From Actinomycetes bacterium (GTDB lineage: Bacteria; Actinomycetota; Acidimicrobiia; Acidimicrobiales; RAAP-2): a stretch of 64,000 nt of DNA. Every line of letters starts with the position of its first letter. Within the stretch, counting starts at the first letter, position 1. The DNA lies in the NCBI GenBank assembly GCA_021827705.1, contig JAKAUQ010000005.1, positions 1 through 64,000 on the forward strand, read 5' to 3'. A program made the position numbers and the translations under genes. Positions 8,799-17,413 of this stretch are shown in pieces. A model generated the notes under the pieces. It was not told the DNA's origin. It saw only the letters and a program-made list of their open reading frames with translations, and ran no database searches.

Positions 8799-9502
8799 GC
8801 GCCCTGCTCGAGGTGCGCGACGTCGCCAAGTCGTTCGGCGCCTTCGTGGCCCTGTCCGGCGTGTCTCTCGACGTGGCCGAGGGCCAGTCCCTCGGCCTGG
8901 TGGGCCCCAACGGCTCGGGCAAGACGACCCTGATCAACGTGCTCTCGGGCGTCTACAAGCCGACGCACGGCACGGTCCGGCTGCGGGGGCGCGACGTTAC
9001 CGGACTGGCCTCGCACCGGCTGTGCGGGCTCGGGATGAACCGGACCTTCCAGGTCCCGCGCCCGCTGGCTGGCCTGACCGTCGCCGAGAACGTCGCGCTG
9101 GTGCGCCCATCGCGCCACGGGACGGCGGACCTGGGATTCGACGTCCTGGAGTTCGTGGGCCTGGCGCGGGTGGCTGCGCGCCGGGTCGCGGCCCTGACCA
9201 GTGGCGAGCAGAAGCTGCTCGACCTGGCGCGCGCCCTGGCGGCGCGCCCCGACGTCCTCTTCGTCGACGAGCTGGGAGCGGGACTGAGCCCCAGTGAGCT
9301 CGACCACGTGGCCGGCCTGCTGCGGGCGCTGCGCGAGCGCGGGCTGGCCCTGGTCGTCGTCGAGCACCTGATGGGCTTTCTCGAGCAGGTGGTCGACCAG
9401 GTGGTTGTCCTCAATGCCGGGACGCCCATCTTCGCGGGAACCCTGCGCCAGGCGATCGCCGACCCGCGGGTGATCGAGATCTTCCTGGGGACCCACGCGT
9501 GA
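8795..9502 (+). CDS. livG: Branched-chain amino-acid ABC transporter ATP-binding protein (LivG-type)
   Basis: A 235-aa ABC ATPase on the cytoplasmic face of the LivHM channel. Walker A is GPNGSGKTT, the signature is LTSGEQKLLDLARAL, and Walker B runs VLFVDELGAGLSP. The usual DEP is DEL here, and the canonical LSGGQ is replaced by LTSGE. The motif NRTFQVPRPLAGLTVAENV is typical of LivG. The GTG at 8795 overlaps the preceding stop (GTGA), so translation is probably coupled. At 235 aa it is slightly short for LivG (about 255). Confidence 0.9.
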   Translation: MSALLEVRDVAKSFGAFVALSGVSLDVAEGQSLGLVGPNGSGKTTLINVLSGVYKPTHGTVRLRGRDVTGLASHRLCGLGMNRTFQVPRPLAGLTVAENVALVRPSRHGTADLGFDVLEFVGLARVAARRVAALTSGEQKLLDLARALAARPDVLFVDELGAGLSPSELDHVAGLLRALRERGLALVVVEHLMGFLEQVVDQVVVLNAGTPIFAGTLRQAIADPRVIEIFLGTHA

Positions 9503-10251
9503 GCGACCAGACCTCCCTGCAAGCCACCGGCCTGAGCACCGGCTACGGCGCCCTGCGCGTGCTCTGGGACGTCGACCTCACCGTGGCGCAGGGCCGCACC
9601 ACCGTGCTCCTGGGCGCCAACGGTGCCGGCAAGAGCACCCTGCTCAAGGCCTTGATCGGCCTGCGCCCCCTGTGGGCCGGCACCCTCACCTACGAGGGCG
9701 AGCCCATCGCGGGCTGGAGCCCGGAGCGCCGCATCGCGGCGGGCATGTCCTACGTGAGCGAGACGGGGATCTTCGCCGGGCTGAGCGTCGAGGACAACCT
9801 GCGCGTCGTGGCCACCGGCCTGAGTGCCGCGACGCTGCGCCAGCGCCTCGAGCGCACCTACGAGCAGTTCCCGCTCCTGGCGGCGCGACGGCGCGAGTCC
9901 GCGGGTGCCTTGTCGGGTGGTCAGCGCAAGCTGCTCAGCCTGGCCAAGGGCCTGGTGCGCGATCCGCACCTGCTGCTGATGGACGAGCCCTCGGCCGGGC
10001 TGTCGCCGCTGGCGGTGGGCGAGATGGTCGAAACCTTGGCCCAGGTGGTGGCCCAAGGCGGCGTCACCTTGCTGCTGGCCGAGCAGAACGCTCGCGTCCT
10101 CGAGCTCGCCGACGTCGTGACCATCATCGGCGGTGGGCGCGTGACTTTCTCGGGTCCCGTCGAGGAGTTCCGCAGCACGGCCGACGTGGCCGAGCAGTTC
10201 TTCGGGCTGGCGCGGCCCACGCCGTCGGCGGGCGCGCCCGAGGAGACCTGA
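9499..10251 (+). CDS. livF: Branched-chain amino-acid ABC transporter ATP-binding protein (LivF-type)
   Basis: A 250-aa ABC ATPase, partner of the LivG-type subunit. Walker A is GANGAGKST, the signature ALSGGQRKLLSLAKGL and Walker B LLLMDEPSAGLSPLA; AEQNARVLELADVV contains the H-loop region with N in place of the usual H. The N-terminal GLSTGYGALRVLWDVDL is typical of LivF. The start codon overlaps the previous stop as GTGA. Confidence 0.9.
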   Translation: MSDQTSLQATGLSTGYGALRVLWDVDLTVAQGRTTVLLGANGAGKSTLLKALIGLRPLWAGTLTYEGEPIAGWSPERRIAAGMSYVSETGIFAGLSVEDNLRVVATGLSAATLRQRLERTYEQFPLLAARRRESAGALSGGQRKLLSLAKGLVRDPHLLLMDEPSAGLSPLAVGEMVETLAQVVAQGGVTLLLAEQNARVLELADVVTIIGGGRVTFSGPVEEFRSTADVAEQFFGLARPTPSAGAPEET

Positions 10252-10266
10252 CCAAGGAGGCAGCAG

Positions 10267-10677
10267 GTGAGCGTGATCGTCGGATTCATTCGGACCCCCG
10301 AGGGGGAGGCGGCCCTCGAGCGGGCAGTGGCCGAGGCGCATCTGCGTGGTGCCCAACTCATCGTGGTGCACGCCAGCGAGGGCGGGGGCGCCGAGGACGC
10401 CGCCGACGTGGCGGCCGACCGGGAGCGCCTGGACGAGATATCCGCGCAGCTGGCGGCCGAGGGCCTGGAGTTCGAGGTGCGCGACGTGGCGCGCGGGCAC
10501 ACGCCGGCCGAAGAGCTCGTCAGCGCCGCCCGTGACGCCGCGAGCGACCTGATCGTCATCGGGATCCGGCGCCGCTCCCCGGTGGGCAAGCTCCTCTTGG
10601 GCTCCCAGGCTCAGCGCACCTTGCTGCTGGCCGACTGCGCAGTCCTGGCCGTGCGCCCGCTGGCGCCGGCCAGCTGA
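10267..10677 (+). CDS. Universal stress protein family
   Basis: A 136-aa single UspA domain. It opens with the strand VSVIVGFIRTPEGEAALERAV and ends with SDLIVIGIRRRSPVGKLLLGSQAQRTLLLADCAVLAVRP, which carries the usual nucleotide-binding loop and final strand. A strong AAGGAGG lies just before the GTG and the gap to livF is 15 nt, so it is the last gene of the liv operon. Nucleotide-binding or stress-linked tuning of the transporter is plausible but not shown. Confidence 0.88.
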   Translation: MSVIVGFIRTPEGEAALERAVAEAHLRGAQLIVVHASEGGGAEDAADVAADRERLDEISAQLAAEGLEFEVRDVARGHTPAEELVSAARDAASDLIVIGIRRRSPVGKLLLGSQAQRTLLLADCAVLAVRPLAPAS

Positions 10678-10790
10678 GCCCCCGCCCGCCCGCGCGGCGC
10701 GGTGCGGTGCACCACGCGTTGTGTTTGCTCACCAAGGGTGGAAGACTAGGCGTGGTTCGGGCGCCCCGGCGCGCGGGAGGGAGGACGGCT

Positions 10791-12086
10791 ATGCGGCGAC
10801 GTCGCTGGATGGTGGGGCTGGTGGCCGTGGCCACGCTGGCCCTGAGCGGGGGCCTCGAGGCCAGTGCGGCCCCGGGACCCAGTGGCGACACCGCGCGCGT
10901 GTGTCCTCCCGTTCCTGGCCAGGCGAGCTGCAACGCGATCCAACTGCTCAACCCCGGGCTCACCTGGGCGGGCACCCACGCCGCGGCACCGGGCAAGGGT
11001 CCCGGAAAGAAGCCGCCGGGCGGTGGGGGCGGCTCGACGCCGCCGGCGGGCTACTACCCCGGAGACCTCCAGTCGGCGTACGGGCTGAGCAGTTACGTGG
11101 GCGCGTACTCGAACACCAACACCCCACCGACGGTCGCGGTCGTCGACGCCTACAACGACCCCAACGCGGCCAGTGACCTCGCCACCTACCGCAGCCAGTT
11201 CGGCCTGCCAACGTGCGACACCACCACGGGTGCGGGGTGCGTGACCGTGGAGAGCCAGTCCGGCTCCACGACCTCGCTGCCTCGGGCGAACGCGTCGTGG
11301 TCCGAGGAGATCTCCCTCGACCTCGACATGGTCTCGAGCATCTGCCCCTACTGCCACATCTTGCTGGTGGAGGCCAACTCGGCGTCCTTCGCCGACCTGG
11401 GAACGGCCGTCGTCACGGCAGCGTCGTACCCCGGCATCGTCGCGATCTCCAACAGTTACGGGGGCTCGGAGACCTCGAGCGAGCTGACTTACGACACCCA
11501 GTACTACAGCCACGCGGGCATCGCCGTCACGGCGAGCGCCGGGGACAGCGGCTACGGCGTCGAGTACCCGGCAGCGTCGCCCTACGTGGTCGCCGTGGGC
11601 GGGACGACGCTGACCGGGTCGCCTTCGACGACCTGGAGCCAGACCGTGTGGTCGGGCACCGGCTCGGGCTGCTCGGCCTACGAGCCCGCCCCCTCGTGGC
11701 AGAGCTCCATGTCGGGAGCGACGTGCGCGCAGCGCACCGTGGGCGATGTGGCGGCGGTGGCGGACCCCAACACGGGGGTCGCCGTCTACGACTCCTTCCA
11801 CGAGCCGGGCTGGATGGTCTTTGGCGGCACCAGCGTGGCCTCGCCGATCGTCGCCTCGATCTTCGCCCTGGCGGGCAACACGTCGGGCTTCTCGGTGTCG
11901 AGCGGGGCCTCGACGGCCGCCGCGGGCTTCTACGCGAACAGTTCTGGCTCGTACCCGCTGCTCCCGGTCACCAGCGGCTCGAACGGCTCGTGCGGGACGT
12001 ACCTGTGCAACGCGGGGGACAGCCTGTCCAATGGCTACAACGGCCCGACCGGGATGGGAACGCCCCACGGGACCAGCGGCTTCTAG
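10791..12086 (+). CDS. Secreted S53 (sedolisin/kumamolisin-like) serine-carboxyl protease
   Basis: A 431-aa exported protease. Residues 1-27 are a signal peptide, followed by a Pro/Gly-rich linker around 65-85 and the catalytic domain from about 90. E163 and D167 (EEISLDLD) match the Glu/Asp of the S53 triad, D242 in SAGDSGYG the oxyanion Asp, and S338 in GGTSVASP the nucleophile. The large N-terminal propeptide of classical sedolisins is absent. Known S53 enzymes work at acid pH. The start is the ATG at 10791 behind GGGAGGGAGG; an upstream frame start at 10707 lacks a signal peptide and a ribosome-binding site. Two genes follow at gaps of 4 and 3 nt. Confidence 0.88.
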   Translation: MRRRRWMVGLVAVATLALSGGLEASAAPGPSGDTARVCPPVPGQASCNAIQLLNPGLTWAGTHAAAPGKGPGKKPPGGGGGSTPPAGYYPGDLQSAYGLSSYVGAYSNTNTPPTVAVVDAYNDPNAASDLATYRSQFGLPTCDTTTGAGCVTVESQSGSTTSLPRANASWSEEISLDLDMVSSICPYCHILLVEANSASFADLGTAVVTAASYPGIVAISNSYGGSETSSELTYDTQYYSHAGIAVTASAGDSGYGVEYPAASPYVVAVGGTTLTGSPSTTWSQTVWSGTGSGCSAYEPAPSWQSSMSGATCAQRTVGDVAAVADPNTGVAVYDSFHEPGWMVFGGTSVASPIVASIFALAGNTSGFSVSSGASTAAAGFYANSSGSYPLLPVTSGSNGSCGTYLCNAGDSLSNGYNGPTGMGTPHGTSGF

Positions 12087-12090
12087 CGCG

Positions 12091-12429
12091 GTGCGGCGGG
12101 GGCGACTGGCGCTCGCCGACGCGGTCGCCGTGGTGGCCTTCGTGCTGATCGGGCGCGCGCGTCACGGGCACGCGCTGAGTCTGGCCGGCACGTGGCAGAC
12201 GGCCTGGCCGTTCCTGGCCGGATGGGCCGGTGGCTGGCTGGTCGCTACTCGCTGGGCGCGCGGAGCGCTCGGGAGCGGCCTGGTCGTCTGGGCCGCGGTC
12301 GTGGTCGGGGGCCTGGCCCTGCGCGCCCTCGCGCACCAGGGGGTCGACCCCCTGTTCGCGCTCGTCGCGACGGTCTTCGTCGGGCTGCTCCTGGCGGGCG
12401 GGCGCGGGCTCGTGGCGTGGTGGGGCTGA
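12091..12429 (+). CDS. DUF3054 membrane protein
   Basis: A 112-aa protein with four hydrophobic segments. It carries the DUF3054 pattern: LADAVAVVAFVLIGRARHGHAL near the N-terminus, TAWPFLAGWAGGWLVA in the second segment, and LRALAHQGVDPLFALVATVFVGLLL toward the end. Function is unknown for the family. The GTG at 12091 lies 4 nt after the protease stop and the gene ends 3 nt before the next, so it sits inside a tightly coupled operon with two secreted proteins. Confidence 0.82.
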   Translation: MRRGRLALADAVAVVAFVLIGRARHGHALSLAGTWQTAWPFLAGWAGGWLVATRWARGALGSGLVVWAAVVVGGLALRALAHQGVDPLFALVATVFVGLLLAGGRGLVAWWG

Positions 12430-12432
12430 GCC

Positions 12433-13203
12433 GTGCGCGCGGGCCGGCTCGGGGTGGCCGCCGTGGTCGTGGTCACGGCCCTGGTCGCCCTCGTCCCGCA
12501 GGTGGCGCCCGCCGCGACGCCCCCCTCGTGCACCGCGGCGGCGGGCGTTGCCTGGGCGACGCGGTCTGCGGTGCGCTTGGGCACCCCGCTGAGCTTCCAC
12601 GTGGCGATCGCCAACTCCGCAGCCGAGTCGTGCGCCCTCTTCCTCGGGGCTAGCTCCCCGCTGTTCGAGGTGCGCGACGCCGCGGGAGCGACGGTGTGGA
12701 ACTCGACGTACGTCGCGGGTCGTCCCGCCCCGATCCCACTCTTCGTGTACCAGCGCCTCCTCGCGCCCGGCGCGATCTACCAGGCCCAGGCCCGCTGGGA
12801 CCAGCGCACGCCCCGGGGGCCCGCTCCGGCCGGGGCCTACCGCCTGGTGGTGCTGACCTCGGGGGCGCCGCGCACGACGGCTGGGCTCGACCTGGGCACG
12901 GCGAGCGGCCCGCCCGCCGTGGTGCTGGGGACCCCGGGGACCCTCCCGGCAACCGCGCGCTCGGGGGCCAGGGTCGTCATCTTGGCCGCCGGGGGCCTCT
13001 GGGTCTACAGCTCGCCCGTCGTCACCGGGGCGCTGGCGCCCGCGGTGCGCCGGGGAGGCCGGTCCCTGGTGGTGCTGGCGCGCGCGACCCGGCCGGGCGT
13101 GGGGATCGTCACGACCGCCGCGTCGCCGGTGTGCTACCCGCGCTGCCTGCTGGCCAGCCGCCTCCTGCGCTGGGTCGTGCGCGTCGTACCACAATCGCCC
13201 TAG
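12433..13203 (+). CDS. Secreted protein with a BsuPI-like (proteinase-inhibitor fold) domain
   Basis: A 256-aa protein with a clear signal peptide (residues 1-28). Residues about 40-140 follow the BsuPI pattern: a strand with NSAAESCALFL, then PLFEVRDAAGATVWNS, then LLAPGAIYQAQARWDQ, and finally PAGAYRLVVL. The C-terminal 100 residues are unassigned and contain a cysteine pair (CYPRC). BsuPI is the intracellular proteinase inhibitor of Bacillus subtilis, but many secreted proteins use this domain without a known target. Being coupled to a secreted protease, it could be that protease's inhibitor or chaperone; that is inference. Confidence 0.65.
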   Translation: MRAGRLGVAAVVVVTALVALVPQVAPAATPPSCTAAAGVAWATRSAVRLGTPLSFHVAIANSAAESCALFLGASSPLFEVRDAAGATVWNSTYVAGRPAPIPLFVYQRLLAPGAIYQAQARWDQRTPRGPAPAGAYRLVVLTSGAPRTTAGLDLGTASGPPAVVLGTPGTLPATARSGARVVILAAGGLWVYSSPVVTGALAPAVRRGGRSLVVLARATRPGVGIVTTAASPVCYPRCLLASRLLRWVVRVVPQSP

Positions 13204-13213
13204 GCGTGCCCGG

Positions 13214-13219
13214 TAGGGT
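13214..13219 (+). promoter_or_regulatory. -10 box TAGGGT for a leaderless transcript
   Basis: TAGGGT lies 6 nt before the GTG at 13226 and no Shine-Dalgarno sequence is present. The S51-like gene therefore appears to have its own promoter apart from the protease operon. Confidence 0.5.
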
Positions 13220-13225
13220 GGGCCC

Positions 13226-13942
13226 GTGAGTGCGGGGACCCCAGGACCCCTGGCCCTGGTGGGCTCAGGCGAGTATCTGGCCTCCATGGCACCCCTGGAG
13301 GCCTCGCTGCTGGCGGGGCGACCACCGCGCTACGTGCAGCTGGCCACGGCCGCCGTCCCCGACGGCCAAGACGTGGTGGCCCGGTGGCACGACCTGGGGC
13401 GCGCCCAGGCCGAGCGCCTCGGCGTCGAGCCCGTCATCGTGGCGGTCACCGACCGCGCGAGCGCCGACGACCCAGCGATGGCCGCTCAGGTTGCGGGGGC
13501 CGGGCTCATCTACCTCTCGGGGGGCCACCCCGAGTTCCTGGCCGCGACGCTCGCGGGCACGCGCGTGTGGGACGCCATCGTCGCCACCTGGGGCGCGGGC
13601 GCGGCGCTGGCCGGGTGCAGCGCGGGGGCCATGGCTCTGTGCGGCCGGGTGCCGTCCCTGCGCCATCCGCGCCGGGGCGCCTCCGACGGGCTGGGGCTGC
13701 TCACCCACCTGCGGGTGCTGCCGCACTTCGACGCGTTCTCGGCGCGACTGCCCCACGCCGCGCTGCGCGCGGTCGTCCCCGACGACCCCGGCGTGTGCGT
13801 CGTCGGCATCGACGAGGAGACCGCCCTGGTGGGCGGCCCGGTCCACTGGCGCGTCGAGGGACGGGCCAGCGCGTGGGTGCTCACGCGCGCGGGGCGCGAG
13901 GAGCACCGCGCCGGGACCACGCTCGACACCGGCGGCGCCTGA
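13226..13942 (+). CDS. Peptidase S51 / cyanophycinase-like (class I glutamine amidotransferase fold)
   Basis: A 238-aa cytoplasmic protein. GLIYLSGGHPEFLAATL and AGCSAGAMALCGR contain the nucleophile elbow (Ser in CSAG) seen in peptidase S51 and cyanophycinase, and HFDAFSARLP supplies the nearby His. No signal peptide. The exact substrate (Asp-dipeptides, cyanophycin-like polymer or other) cannot be read. The last residues (HRAGTTLDTGGA) lie inside a tandem duplication that extends past the stop codon. The start is the GTG 6 nt after a TAGGGT -10 box. Confidence 0.8.
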   Translation: MSAGTPGPLALVGSGEYLASMAPLEASLLAGRPPRYVQLATAAVPDGQDVVARWHDLGRAQAERLGVEPVIVAVTDRASADDPAMAAQVAGAGLIYLSGGHPEFLAATLAGTRVWDAIVATWGAGAALAGCSAGAMALCGRVPSLRHPRRGASDGLGLLTHLRVLPHFDAFSARLPHAALRAVVPDDPGVCVVGIDEETALVGGPVHWRVEGRASAWVLTRAGREEHRAGTTLDTGGA

Positions 13943-14021
13943 GCCTTAGCCTTAGCGCACACCGCGCCGGGACCACGCTCGACACCGGCGGCGCCTGAGC
14001 CTTAGCGCACACCGCGCCGGG
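13904..14021. repeat. Local tandem duplication across a convergent gene junction
   Basis: A unit starting CACCGCGCCGGGACCACGCT occurs at 13904 and again at 13960, and its first 12 nt a third time at 14010. Copies are 56 and 50 nt long; the first has an extra CCTTAG. The unit contains the 3' end and stop of the S51-like gene and, on the other strand, the TAA stop of the MFS gene. Collapsing the repeat would leave the two stops only 3 nt apart, so the duplication is probably recent and harmless. Confidence 0.9.
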
Positions 14022-15426
14022 CCCGCGTGGCCGACAGGATGGCCGCCAGGACCATCAGCGAGGTCGAGGCGTAGAAGGCGGCGTGCAGGCCCGACAGGAA
14101 CGGCGACACCTCGTGGGCGGTGAGCGCGTGGGCGCCCACGAAGATGGCGAAGGCCTCGCGGCGCGGGATGCTCGCCGAGGCCACGACGATGGCCAGCGCG
14201 AAGGAGAAGACCATCCCGACGTTGGAGAACGTGCGCAGGAGCCCCGAGGTGATGCCGAAGGACGTCGTGGGGGCCGCCTTCATCACCGCGGCGTTGTTGG
14301 CCGGGAAGAAGAGTCCCGCGCCAATGGCGCCCAGCACGTAGGTGCCCGCCACCACCACCAGCGCGGTGTGCGCCTGGAACTGGGCGTACAGGAGGAGGGT
14401 GACCACCTGGAGGCCCAGCCCCGCCGTGGCCGGGCGGACGGCGCCCACGCGGTCGGTCAGCCGGCCCGCGAGGGGGCCGACGACGCCGCCGATCACGTAG
14501 CCCGGCACGAGCAGGAGCGAGGCGTGGATGGGCGAGAGGCCCCGAACGCCCTGGAGGTACATCAGGATCAGGAACAGGACCGAGAAGTTGGCCAGGCTCT
14601 GGAAGAGGGCGGCCAGCAGCGAGGGGGTGAGCGTGGGCACGCGGAACAAGGAGAGTTCCAGCAGCGGGTCGCGGGCGCGCCGCTCCACCAGGCCGGCCAC
14701 CGCCAGCAAGACGAGTCCCGCCACGAGGGTCGCCGCCACGCGCAGCGTGAACGTCTCGGTCACCAGGTCGACCATGGCCCACAGGACTCCGAACAGGCCG
14801 AGGCCGATCGTCGTGACGCCCCACCAGTCCAGGTGCCGGCGGTGGGGCTCGGCCCGGTTGACCAGGACGCGCCGCGCGGTCACCAGCGCGCCCAGCCCGA
14901 TGGGCACGTTGATCCAGAAGATCCAGCGCCACGACACGTAGCTGACGATCAGGCCGCCCACCACCACGCCGAGGACCGCCCCGGTATTGAAGCCGGCCGC
15001 GTTGAACCCGTAGGCGCGGCCCCGCTCGTGGGGCGGGAAGGTGTCGGCGATCACCGCCCCGGAGTTGGCGGCGATCAGGGCGCCGCCGATGCCCTGGAGC
15101 AGCCGGAACCCGATCAGGGAGCGCTCGTCCCAGGCCAGCGCGCACAGGGCCGAGCCCACGACGAAGACGACGAAGCCCAGCTCGTACATCATGGCGCGGC
15201 CGTAGAGGTCGCCGAGGCGGCCCACCTGGGTCGAGACCAGGGTGATCACGAAGAGGTAGCCGATGATGACCCAGATCACCGAGGACAGGCCGATGTGGAA
15301 CGTGCGCTGGATCTCGGGCAGGGCCAGGACCACGATCGTCGCGTCGACGGCGGTGATGAGCACACCGACGACAACCACGGCCAGGGCCAGGTCCCGGTGG
15401 CGGCCCCCGGCCGCGGTGGTGGTCAC
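14002..15426 (-). CDS. MFS exporter, DHA2 (EmrB/QacA) family, 14-TM
   Basis: A 474-aa multidrug-type exporter. VVVGVLITAVDATIVVLALPEIQRTF is the classic TM1 motif of DHA2 drug/H+ antiporters (with the DATIV signature), GRLGDLYGRAMMY is motif A, and IGGALIAANSGAVIADTFP is the motif B/TM4 region. About fourteen hydrophobic segments fit DHA2. The GTG at 15426 overlaps the stop of the upstream MFS gene by 4 nt. The substrate is unknown; having two MFS proteins in one operon is uncommon. Confidence 0.88.
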   Translation of the reverse strand: MTTTAAGGRHRDLALAVVVVGVLITAVDATIVVLALPEIQRTFHIGLSSVIWVIIGYLFVITLVSTQVGRLGDLYGRAMMYELGFVVFVVGSALCALAWDERSLIGFRLLQGIGGALIAANSGAVIADTFPPHERGRAYGFNAAGFNTGAVLGVVVGGLIVSYVSWRWIFWINVPIGLGALVTARRVLVNRAEPHRRHLDWWGVTTIGLGLFGVLWAMVDLVTETFTLRVAATLVAGLVLLAVAGLVERRARDPLLELSLFRVPTLTPSLLAALFQSLANFSVLFLILMYLQGVRGLSPIHASLLLVPGYVIGGVVGPLAGRLTDRVGAVRPATAGLGLQVVTLLLYAQFQAHTALVVVAGTYVLGAIGAGLFFPANNAAVMKAAPTTSFGITSGLLRTFSNVGMVFSFALAIVVASASIPRREAFAIFVGAHALTAHEVSPFLSGLHAAFYASTSLMVLAAILSATRARRGVR

Positions 15427-16784
15427 GGGTCCTCCAGGGGTGGTGGCGGCTCGGGCTCGACGCGCTCCTCGCTCGGTGGGTGGTGGCGGAACAGGAGCCA
15501 GAACGAGCCGGCGTTGGCCAGCTGCAGGGCGGCGGCGATCTCGAAGGGGAGCGAGAGCGAGACCTCGTCGAAGAGGTACCCGGTGAGCAGGGGGCTGACG
15601 GCCATGGAGACCTGGCTGGGCAGGTTGGACAGCGCGGCGACCGAGGCGCGCTCGTCCGGGTCGGCCAGCGCCAGGCCGTAGGACTGGCGCAGGGGCATCC
15701 CGATGCGCTGGACCACCATGCGCACGAAGTACACCGCCCCGGCCCACCAGAACGTCGGGGCCAGCACCATGGGCACCAGCAGCACGGCCTGGGCGACCCG
15801 CACGACCGTCACGGTGCGCACCAGGCCCCAGCGCCGGGCCAGGCCGGCTGCCGACAGGGTCGACGCGATCGTGGCGACGTTGATGATCGCGTACAGGACG
15901 CCGACCGTCGCCGGGCCCACGTCGTAGCGGCGGTAGAGCCAGTAGGTCAGGAAGGGCCCGAACATGCCCACGGCGACCCCGTTGAGCGAGTTGGTGACCC
16001 AGAGGCGATAGAGCAGCCAGCGGGAGCGGACCGGCCAGTGGGGGCGCATCCGGCTCCGGTTCCCGTTGGTGGGCCGCGGCGCCTCGTCGAGCCACAGGGC
16101 CGCCAGGCCCGCGACGGCGGAGGTCAGCGCGATGAGCACGAAGGCCACCCGGAAGTCGGCCAGTGCTGCGCCATGGGCGTGCCGCGGTGCGCTGAGCGCC
16201 AGCAGGCTGCCGACGGTGGCCCCGAGCGCCGACGCCGAGGCCAGGCGTCCAAAGGCCCGGTTGCGCGCGGCCGGCGGGACCTCGTCGGTGACGTAGGCCG
16301 ACTCGGCAGGCTGGTAGGGGCCGATGGCCCCGGCCCCCGCGCCGGCCCCGCGCCCGAAGCTCCCCAGAGCACCGGCGACGACCAGGGCCGCGGGGTCGCG
16401 CACCAGCGCGAAGACGACGGCCGCCGCCGCAGTCATCAGCGGCAGCACCACGAGGAAGATCCGCCGCCCCACGGCGTCGGCCGTGGTGCCGATGGCCGTG
16501 GACAGACCGGCCGACACCAGCGCTACGGCGAGCACGTAGGCCGCCAGGGCCACGGCACTGAAGCCGCTCTCGGCCAGATAGATGGGCACCACGATTCCCG
16601 CCAGCGCGCGTCCCGCGCTCATCGCGACACGCGCCACCACGACGATCGTCAGGTTGGCTGACCAGCCAGGATCGGGCTCGGGGCGCTCGCTCAGGACTGG
16701 CGCACCAGGGCCGACGACCTCCGGCTCCCCGTCCGTTGGCCCCGATCGGCCACCCCGGCCCCGCGGGAACGGGGGCACGGGCAC
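15423..16784 (-). CDS. MFS transporter, 12-TM
   Basis: A 453-aa MFS protein with an unusually long Pro/Glu-rich cytoplasmic N-terminus (about 45 residues) and a charged Pro-rich C-terminus. Helices include LTIVVVARVAMSAGRALAGIVVPIYLAESGFSAVALAAYVLAVALVSAGLS; TTADAVGRRIFL is a motif A variant. It is the first gene of a two-MFS unit, with a GTGA overlap to the DHA2 gene. A TACGAT box lies 8 nt before the GTG at 16784, so it may be leaderless. The substrate is unknown. Confidence 0.82.
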   Translation of the reverse strand: MPVPPFPRGRGGRSGPTDGEPEVVGPGAPVLSERPEPDPGWSANLTIVVVARVAMSAGRALAGIVVPIYLAESGFSAVALAAYVLAVALVSAGLSTAIGTTADAVGRRIFLVVLPLMTAAAAVVFALVRDPAALVVAGALGSFGRGAGAGAGAIGPYQPAESAYVTDEVPPAARNRAFGRLASASALGATVGSLLALSAPRHAHGAALADFRVAFVLIALTSAVAGLAALWLDEAPRPTNGNRSRMRPHWPVRSRWLLYRLWVTNSLNGVAVGMFGPFLTYWLYRRYDVGPATVGVLYAIINVATIASTLSAAGLARRWGLVRTVTVVRVAQAVLLVPMVLAPTFWWAGAVYFVRMVVQRIGMPLRQSYGLALADPDERASVAALSNLPSQVSMAVSPLLTGYLFDEVSLSLPFEIAAALQLANAGSFWLLFRHHPPSEERVEPEPPPPLEDP

Positions 16785-16822
16785 TGCGGGTCATCGTACC
16801 GGGACGGCCCGCGCGGCCCGGC

Positions 16823-17407
16823 TCACCAGATGCCGGGCACCAGGCGGGCGCGCCCGCGCGCGTAGCGCGCGTAGCGCGCGCCGAGGACGCGGAGCAGCAG
16901 GCGCTCCTCGACGCGGATGCGCAGCACCGCCCCGGTCACCGCGATGACGGCGGCGCCGGCCACCCCGGCCCCGTTGGCGCGGGTCAGGGCCACGCCCACG
17001 ACGACGGTGATGACCCCCAGGTAGCTGGGGTGACGCACCAGGCGGTAGGGGCCGTGGGCGATCACCGGCTGGTCGGGAGTGGCCACCAGCTCGAAGGTGA
17101 AGTAGTTGCCGAGCGTCGAGAAGGACCACCAGCGCAGGGCCAGGCCGGCCCACGCCAGGCTCAGGCCTCCCCACGCCAGGATTGCGGCGGCGGGCAGATT
17201 GGCCGCGGGCACCACGTCGCGCGCGCCCAGGGCGACCAGCGTGGCCAGGGCCACGGCTCCGCTCAGCAGTCCGCGCCGTCCCCCGGGGACCGGGGCGGCC
17301 TCGGGCCTCCGGTGCCGGGCGCGACGTCCCTCGGCGGCCAGCCACACGACCAGCGTCGCCCCCACCAGGACGTCGGTGACCGTTGGGAGAGCGGACCCCG
17401 ACTGCAC
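16823..17407 (-). CDS. Isoprenylcysteine carboxyl methyltransferase-like membrane protein
   Basis: A 194-aa integral membrane protein with about five helices. VIAHGPYRLVRHPSYLGVI and RIRVEERLLLRVLGARYARYAR match the ICMT/PEMT family, in which the HGPY-RHP segment and the Glu/Arg-rich tail bind S-adenosylmethionine. The bacterial substrate is unknown because prenylated proteins are not expected; small lipids or isoprenoids are alternatives. The GTG at 17407 follows a TAGGGT box by 6 nt. A short tandem GCGCGTA repeat near the 3' end encodes ARYARYARG. Confidence 0.78.
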   Translation of the reverse strand: MQSGSALPTVTDVLVGATLVVWLAAEGRRARHRRPEAAPVPGGRRGLLSGAVALATLVALGARDVVPAANLPAAAILAWGGLSLAWAGLALRWWSFSTLGNYFTFELVATPDQPVIAHGPYRLVRHPSYLGVITVVVGVALTRANGAGVAGAAVIAVTGAVLRIRVEERLLLRVLGARYARYARGRARLVPGIW

Positions 17408-17413
17408 GACCTC

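Noticed and set aside
16858..16885. Short tandem GCGCGTA repeat, possible microsatellite or regulatory repeat
   Set aside because: It simply encodes the ARYARYARG tail of the ICMT-like protein in a GC-biased codon set.
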